10,178 bases of DNA from NCBI GenBank assembly GCA_027066935.1, contig JAMOMX010000266.1, forward strand, positions 1-10,178, given 5' to 3'. This document shows, piece after piece, positions 5,840-10,178 of this stretch. The DNA comes from Sulfurimonas sp. (lineage in GTDB: Bacteria > Campylobacterota > Campylobacteria > Campylobacterales > Sulfurimonadaceae). Position numbers and translations under genes: made by a program. The notes under the pieces are model-generated. The model saw nothing but the letters and a program-made list of their open reading frames with translations, made no database searches and was not told the origin of the DNA. Positions within the stretch are counted from its first letter, which is position 1. Each line of letters opens with the position of its first letter.

Positions 5840-8146
5840 ATGAATATAAATATCTTAGATTGCACTTTAAGAGATGGCGGATATATAAATAATTGGAACT
5901 TTTCAAATAAGCAGATAAGAAATATTATAAAAGCACTTGAAAATTCAAGTATCGATATTATAGAGTGTGGTTATCTGAGTGACAAAAAAGGTTTAGAACA
6001 TAATTCTACACTTTTTAAAGATATAAATTCACTTAATTTAGCATTAAACTTTACTGATAATAGTTCAAATAAAGTAGTAATGATAAATTTTGGTGATTTT
6101 GATATGAAGAATTTACCACCTCAAAGCCAAGCAAAAATAGATGGCATAAGATTGGCATTTCACAAGAAAGATATTAAAAATGCACTGCGAAATTCAAAGC
6201 AAATTATTGCATTAGGATATAAACTTTATATTCAGCCAATGGTGACAAAAAATTATCAAGATATAGAGTTTTTAGCATTGATAAAAGAGGTCAATAAACT
6301 AAGTGCATATGCTTTTTATATTGTTGATAGTTTTGGTTCTATGACACTAAATGAGTTTAATAGATATATGATTTTAGCGGATAATAATTTAAAAAATAGT
6401 ATCTTTTTAGGTTATCACTCTCATAATAATATGCAATTAGCTTTTTCAAATGCAATTAATATGTGTGATATGAAAATAAAAAGAGATATTATCATTGATT
6501 CTAGTATTTATGGTATTGGAAGAGGTGCAGGAAATTTAAATACAGAATTAATTGTGGATTATCTTAATAATTCATTTAAGAAGGTTTACAACACACTACC
6601 TTTACTTGAAACAATAGATGAATTTTTAAGCTCTCTTATGAATAAAAATCCTTGGGGATTTTCACCAGCACAATATCTCTCTGCATCTTATAATTGTCAT
6701 CCTAATTATTCTACTTATTTAATTGATAAAAATACAAATCACATAGTTGGAGTTAGAAAGATTTTAGAAAAACTTCCAGATGAAAATAAATTATCTTTTA
6801 ATAAAAAATTAATTGAAACATTATATAGAGAATCTCTTTTAGAGACAAAAACATCTATAAAAGGTGTTTTAAATATTCCTAATAATAAAAAAGTATTATT
6901 AGTGGCTTCTGGAAAAAGTGTCAAAGAGTGTAGAAATTTACTAGAGAAAAAAGTAAGAGATGACGATTATATAATAATAGCTTTAAATCATAAGCCAACT
7001 TTTGATTGTGATTATTATTTTTTTTCAAATCAAAAAAGATTTGATGGATTTAAATCAAGATTACCAATAGAAAAAATAGTCATTACTAGTAATATATCAT
7101 CTGATATAGATTTGAAAATAGTATTAGATATCAAGTTATTAGTTTTTATAGAAGATAAGTTTGTAACAAATGTGGCAATAGTTGCTATTAATTATTTAAT
7201 TTCTCAAAATATTGGAAAAGTAGAAATTATTGGATTGGATGGGTATAAAATTAATGTTGATAATTATAACTATCATGAGACGAGTATAGTTGTAGATGAT
7301 TTTGTACTAATAGAGCAAAATGAAATATTAAGTAAAGCATTGGCTTTACTGAAAAAAAAGATTATAGTAGAGCTATTAACTCCATCTATTTTTAAAAAAG
7401 ATATTGAACTTAGAATTTTAGGTGTTATTCCTGCTAGATATAAGTCTAGTAGATTTGAAGGTAAACCATTATGTTTAATCAAAAATATACCAATGATAAA
7501 AAGAACATATATGCAAGCTAGTAAATCAAATCAATTAACCAAATTAATTGTAGCAACTGATAGTGATAAAATAAAAAAGTATTGTGAAAAAGAGAATATT
7601 CCAGTAGTTATGACAAGTGAAAATTGTTTAACAGGAACAGATAGGATATCCGAAGTTGCTTCTGTTTTTCATTATGATTTATATGTAAATATTCAAGGTG
7701 ATGAGCCAGTAATTGATCCTACTAGTATAGATGAGATAATAGAAGATTTTAAAAAACATGGAGACAAATATATAGCCTATAATCTTTATAAAATAATAGA
7801 TGCAAGAAGTGAAATAGATAGTGATACTATTATCAAGACTATAGTAAATGAAGTTGATGAATTGATGTACATGTCAAGGCTTGGTATACCTTTTAATAAA
7901 TCTATAAATAAGCCAATATTTAAAAAACAAGTTTGTGTATATGGTTTTACAAAAAAAGCATTAGAGGTCTTTTCTAGTAGAAATAAAACATTAAATGAGC
8001 AATTTGAAGATATTGAAATATTAAGATTTTTGGATATGGGGTATAAAGTAAAAATGAAAGAGACAACTGTTGATTCAATCTCTGTTGATGTTTTTGATGA
8101 TGTAAAAAGAGTAGAAGATTTTTTAAATAAAAATGGACTTGATTGA
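5840..8146 (+). CDS. Fusion: HMGL/DRE-TIM aldolase, unassigned Rossmann-like region, KdsB-like CMP-sugar synthetase
   Basis: This 768-residue protein has three parts. Residues 1 to about 290 are a DRE-TIM metallolyase like 4-hydroxy-2-oxovalerate aldolase: LDCTLRDGGY (6-15; Arg11 and metal-binding Asp12), VDSFGS (162-167), the metal pair His193/His195 in GYHSHNN, and GIGRGAGN (225-232). Such enzymes make or break C-C bonds, often with pyruvate or acetyl-CoA. Residues about 341-520 begin VLLVASGKSVKE and include VEIIGLDGY (461-469); they vaguely resemble MptE/DUF115-like or GT42 proteins, but I cannot assign them. Residues about 524-768 match full-length KdsB (about 245 residues): VIPARYKSSRFEGKPL (529-544), VATDSDKI (571-578), TGTDRISEV (598-606), VNIQGDEP (616-623; metal-binding Asp621) and SVDVFDDVKRVE (748-759; Asp750). 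Start ATG follows AAGG (5830-5833), 12 bases after pseI. I infer synthesis and CMP activation of a Kdo-like sugar acid. The outer domain calls are firm; the substrate is unknown. Confidence 0.85.
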   Translation: MNINILDCTLRDGGYINNWNFSNKQIRNIIKALENSSIDIIECGYLSDKKGLEHNSTLFKDINSLNLALNFTDNSSNKVVMINFGDFDMKNLPPQSQAKIDGIRLAFHKKDIKNALRNSKQIIALGYKLYIQPMVTKNYQDIEFLALIKEVNKLSAYAFYIVDSFGSMTLNEFNRYMILADNNLKNSIFLGYHSHNNMQLAFSNAINMCDMKIKRDIIIDSSIYGIGRGAGNLNTELIVDYLNNSFKKVYNTLPLLETIDEFLSSLMNKNPWGFSPAQYLSASYNCHPNYSTYLIDKNTNHIVGVRKILEKLPDENKLSFNKKLIETLYRESLLETKTSIKGVLNIPNNKKVLLVASGKSVKECRNLLEKKVRDDDYIIIALNHKPTFDCDYYFFSNQKRFDGFKSRLPIEKIVITSNISSDIDLKIVLDIKLLVFIEDKFVTNVAIVAINYLISQNIGKVEIIGLDGYKINVDNYNYHETSIVVDDFVLIEQNEILSKALALLKKKIIVELLTPSIFKKDIELRILGVIPARYKSSRFEGKPLCLIKNIPMIKRTYMQASKSNQLTKLIVATDSDKIKKYCEKENIPVVMTSENCLTGTDRISEVASVFHYDLYVNIQGDEPVIDPTSIDEIIEDFKKHGDKYIAYNLYKIIDARSEIDSDTIIKTIVNEVDELMYMSRLGIPFNKSINKPIFKKQVCVYGFTKKALEVFSSRNKTLNEQFEDIEILRFLDMGYKVKMKETTVDSISVDVFDDVKRVEDFLNKNGLD

Positions 8147-8766
8147 TGATAAAAAATATATTGTTTGATTTTGATGGTGTGATTTTAGATAGTATGCCTA
8201 TACGAGAGTATGGGTTCAAGAAGATTTTTGAAAAGTATAGTAAAAAACTAGTTGAACAACTTTTAGAGTATCATAATAAGAATGGTGGTTTATCCAGGTA
8301 TGTTAAAATTAGATATTTTTACGAAAAGTTATTAAATGAAAATATATCAGATAATGAAGTGAATATCATAGCTGAAAAATTTTCTAATATTATGCGAGTA
8401 GAACTTATTAACAAGAAATATCTTATTTGTGATACTATAAATTTTATTAAAAATAATTATGAAGAATATAATTTACATATAGTTTCTGGCTCAGATGAGA
8501 AAGAACTCAAGTTTTTATGTAAAGAGTTAAGTATTGAAAAATATTTTATCTCTATTTATGGGTCTCCAACTCATAAAAATGATTTAGTTAAAAATATTTT
8601 GAATACTTATAATTATGAAAGAAATGAAACAATTTTGGTTGGTGATAGTTTTAATGATTATGAAGCATCAAAAGTTAATGGAATAAATTTTTATGGATAT
8701 AATAATATTGAATTAGGTAGTTTATCAAAAAATTATTTAAAAGATTATAAGGAGTTAAATAAATGA
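8146..8766 (+). CDS. HAD-superfamily phosphatase, possible sugar-acid phosphate phosphatase
   Basis: A 206-residue HAD hydrolase with all four motifs: FDFDGVILD at the N-terminus with nucleophile Asp8 and acid/base Asp10, Ser114 in HIVSGS (motif II), Lys144 in SPTHKND (motif III), and VGDSFND with Asp167 and Asp171 (motif IV). The helical insert between motifs I and II is a C1 cap, as in beta-phosphoglucomutase-like phosphatases, so a small phosphorylated substrate is likely. ATG at 8146 shares a base with the upstream stop (TGATG). TTG at 8143 would add one Met but is less likely. Between a gene ending in a KdsB-like domain and a sugar epimerase gene, it may remove the phosphate from an aldolase product, as KdsC does for Kdo-8-phosphate. 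KdsC is a capless HAD protein, so this would be an analogue and not an orthologue. The substrate is inferred from context only. Confidence 0.88.
   Translation: MIKNILFDFDGVILDSMPIREYGFKKIFEKYSKKLVEQLLEYHNKNGGLSRYVKIRYFYEKLLNENISDNEVNIIAEKFSNIMRVELINKKYLICDTINFIKNNYEEYNLHIVSGSDEKELKFLCKELSIEKYFISIYGSPTHKNDLVKNILNTYNYERNETILVGDSFNDYEASKVNGINFYGYNNIELGSLSKNYLKDYKELNK
8749..8754 (+). promoter_or_regulatory. Strong ribosome binding site for the SDR gene
   Basis: AAGGAG lies eight bases before ATG 8763, inside the end of the HAD gene. It is the best Shine-Dalgarno match in the window and fixes the start, which overlaps the HAD stop as ATGA. Confidence 0.75.
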
Positions 8767-9707
8767 ATTATTTAGTTACTGGAGTAGCAGGATTCATAGG
8801 CTCAGCAATAGCAAAAAAGTTAATAGTTTTAGGAAATAAGGTTGTAGGTATTGATAATTTATCGACAGGAAAAATAGATAATATTCCACATGGTGTAGAA
8901 TTTTATAAAATTGATATAAATGATTATAAAAAATTAAGTGAACTTAATATATTGAATTTTGATGCTATATTGCATTTAGCATCACAGAGTTCAGGTGAAA
9001 TTAGTTATGAGAATCCTGAATATGATTTAAAAACAAATGCAATAGGAACATTTAATTTATTAAAATTATGTATTAAAAACAATATTAGTAGATTTATATA
9101 TACTTCAACGGTTGGTGTTTATGGAATACATAAAAATGTTCCTACTTTAGAAAGTGATGAGACTTTACCAATCTCTTACTATGGTATAAGTAAATTAGCA
9201 GGTGAACATTATGTGCGTAATTTTATGGATAGGCTAGATATTACAATATTTAGATTAACAAATACATATGGTCCTGGACAAAATATTAATAATATAAGAC
9301 AAGGAATGGTAAGCATATATTTGGCTTATTTATTAAGAAATAAAGAAATTCATGTAAAAGGATCTTCGGATAGGTATAGGGATCATATTTTTATAGATGA
9401 TGTAGTTGATATATTTATTGATAGTTTATCTAATAGCAAATCAATTGGTAATATATATAATTTAAGTACAGGAGAAAAAACAACTATAAAAGAACTTATT
9501 TCTAAGTTGTTAAGTAATTGGGGAGATAAAAAATATCCTGTAAAATATGAAGGAAATACACCTGGTGATATTTTTGGAATATATTTGGATAATTCAAATT
9601 TGAAAAAAGATTTTGATAAAAAAGTATTTATATCTTTAGATGATGGCTTAAATAAATTTATAAATTGGAGTAAAACAATACAAAAGGAAAAAATAAGTGA
9701 AATATAA
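8763..9707 (+). CDS. NAD-dependent epimerase/dehydratase (extended SDR), nucleotide-sugar modifying
   Basis: A 314-residue extended short-chain dehydrogenase like UDP-glucose 4-epimerases. VTGVAGFIGS (5-14) is the NAD-binding GxxGxxG loop. GIDNLSTGK (29-37) holds the Asp31 expected to bind the adenosine ribose. HLASQSS (71-77), TSTVGVYG (114-121, with Thr116 at the catalytic Ser/Thr position) and Tyr140/Lys144 in YYGISK complete the active site. RLTNTYGPGQ (199-208), RYRDHIFIDDVVD (223-235) and YNLSTGEKTTI are typical C-terminal substrate-domain segments. Its likely substrate is an NDP-sugar, changed at C4 by epimerisation or dehydration. The sequence does not say which. It could supply a sugar for the second module, act in glycan assembly, or serve an unrelated part of a longer locus. 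It overlaps genes on both sides. Confidence 0.88.
   Translation: MNYLVTGVAGFIGSAIAKKLIVLGNKVVGIDNLSTGKIDNIPHGVEFYKIDINDYKKLSELNILNFDAILHLASQSSGEISYENPEYDLKTNAIGTFNLLKLCIKNNISRFIYTSTVGVYGIHKNVPTLESDETLPISYYGISKLAGEHYVRNFMDRLDITIFRLTNTYGPGQNINNIRQGMVSIYLAYLLRNKEIHVKGSSDRYRDHIFIDDVVDIFIDSLSNSKSIGNIYNLSTGEKTTIKELISKLLSNWGDKKYPVKYEGNTPGDIFGIYLDNSNLKKDFDKKVFISLDDGLNKFINWSKTIQKEKISEI
9685..9688 (+). promoter_or_regulatory. Ribosome binding site supporting the GTG start of the last gene
   Basis: AGGA ends eight bases before GTG at 9697. No ATG occurs in that frame until 9877, which would drop the first Cys-X2-Cys pair, so the GTG is preferred. Confidence 0.5.
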
Positions 9708-10178
9708 TTATTATAAATTCTCTTCAAATAGAAGTATAGAAGATGCAAAAAAAATATTTTTTCAAAGACTAGAAGATGCATCATATATATTTAGTAAGTA
9801 TAAAAACGACTTTGAAACAAGAGATTGCCCCTATTGTGGAAGTACATCTTATAGAAATATAGATTATTTTCACAAGATGTATGGAATTGATAAATGCAAT
9901 GTATGTGGTTCTTCTTTTATAAATCCTATACCAAATATTGATGCTTTAAGTGATTATTATGAAAACTGTTTATGTAATAGGCAATTATCCAAGGTTATAA
10001 AGCAAAGATATGATAGCAACAATTTTATAAATGATGATAGAGTACAACTAATTATTAATTTAATTGATAAAAATTTTAAAAATGAAAATGAAACTAAAAT
10101 TATAAAAATTTTAGAGGTAGGATGTAATAATGGTGCTTTCTTATCAAAGTTAAGACAAGCTCTAGAATTTAATTATAC
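9697..10178 (+). CDS. Class I SAM-dependent methyltransferase with N-terminal zinc-ribbon-like pairs, 5' part
   Basis: The frame runs open from GTG 9697 to the window end, giving 160 complete codons. It begins inside the last 11 bases of the SDR gene, so the two are probably cotranslated. Cys44-X2-Cys47 (DCPYCGS) and Cys67-X2-Cys70 (KCNVCGS) look like a small zinc-binding module. A helical region follows, then KILEVGCNNGAFLSKL (137-152), the SAM-binding motif I of class I methyltransferases with Glu140-Val-Gly. This layout recurs in sugar C- or O-methyltransferases and in methyltransferases of surface-polysaccharide and flagellar glycosylation loci. The acceptor cannot be told, as the catalytic and substrate regions lie beyond the window. 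The zinc role is inferred from cysteine spacing. Methylation of a sugar made by the upstream genes is a reasonable guess. Confidence 0.82.
   Translation, partial: MKYNYYKFSSNRSIEDAKKIFFQRLEDASYIFSKYKNDFETRDCPYCGSTSYRNIDYFHKMYGIDKCNVCGSSFINPIPNIDALSDYYENCLCNRQLSKVIKQRYDSNNFINDDRVQLIINLIDKNFKNENETKIIKILEVGCNNGAFLSKLRQALEFNY

Noticed and set aside
7018..7025. T8 tract in the middle region of the large fusion gene, as a slippage site or terminator
   Set aside because: It has no preceding hairpin and lies inside a clearly coding frame (Tyr-Phe-Phe-Ser). It looks like ordinary AT-rich sequence.
9383..9784. Minus-strand open frame of 133 codons opposite the SDR and methyltransferase genes
   Set aside because: Its translation is low-complexity and rich in Phe, Leu, Ile and Ser, as expected for the antisense of AT-rich coding DNA. 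Both + strand genes there have clear family motifs.

Overview
The window looks like a chromosomal stretch of an AT-rich member of the Campylobacterota (the Campylobacter, Arcobacter, Sulfurimonas, Sulfurospirillum type). Low G+C, dense same-strand packing with 1 to 14 base overlaps, and a pseudaminic acid (Pse) gene set close to that of Campylobacter and Helicobacter all point that way. The genus cannot be fixed from this sequence. Every supported gene is on the + strand. No RNA gene, insertion sequence, CRISPR array or convincing terminator was seen. The only gap longer than about 15 bases between genes is the 74 bases at 540-613.

Layout. (1) 1-539: the 3' part of aat, a housekeeping gene for N-end-rule tagging of proteins; its start lies outside the window. 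(2) 540-613: a short AT-rich gap with the only plausible promoter, a 7-base inverted repeat, and the ribosome binding site that supports a TTG start. (3) 614-5827: a complete Pse pathway as an overlapping gene train: pseB (dehydratase/epimerase), pseC (aminotransferase), an SpsF-type cytidylyltransferase in the pseF role, a pseG-pseH fusion (hydrolase plus N-acetyltransferase), and pseI (PEP-dependent synthase). Together these would convert UDP-GlcNAc to CMP-pseudaminic acid, the usual donor for flagellin glycosylation and sometimes for LOS or capsule. (4) 5840-9707: a second, AT-richer module: a 768-residue fusion of an HMGL/DRE-TIM aldolase, an unassigned Rossmann-like middle region and a KdsB-like CMP-sugar synthetase, followed by a HAD phosphatase and an extended-SDR sugar epimerase/dehydratase. 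(5) 9697-10178: the 5' part of a class I methyltransferase with an N-terminal Cys-X2-Cys pair, cut by the window end.

The most interesting feature is module 4. Aldolase, phosphatase and cytidylyltransferase would parallel the Kdo steps (synthase KdsA, phosphatase KdsC, activator KdsB), but with a metal-dependent HMGL-type aldolase instead of a PEP-dependent synthase. I infer a second CMP-activated 2-keto-3-deoxy sugar acid pathway next to the Pse pathway. The product, the aldehyde substrate and the acceptor are unknown. The pathway is inferred from domains and gene order, not shown.
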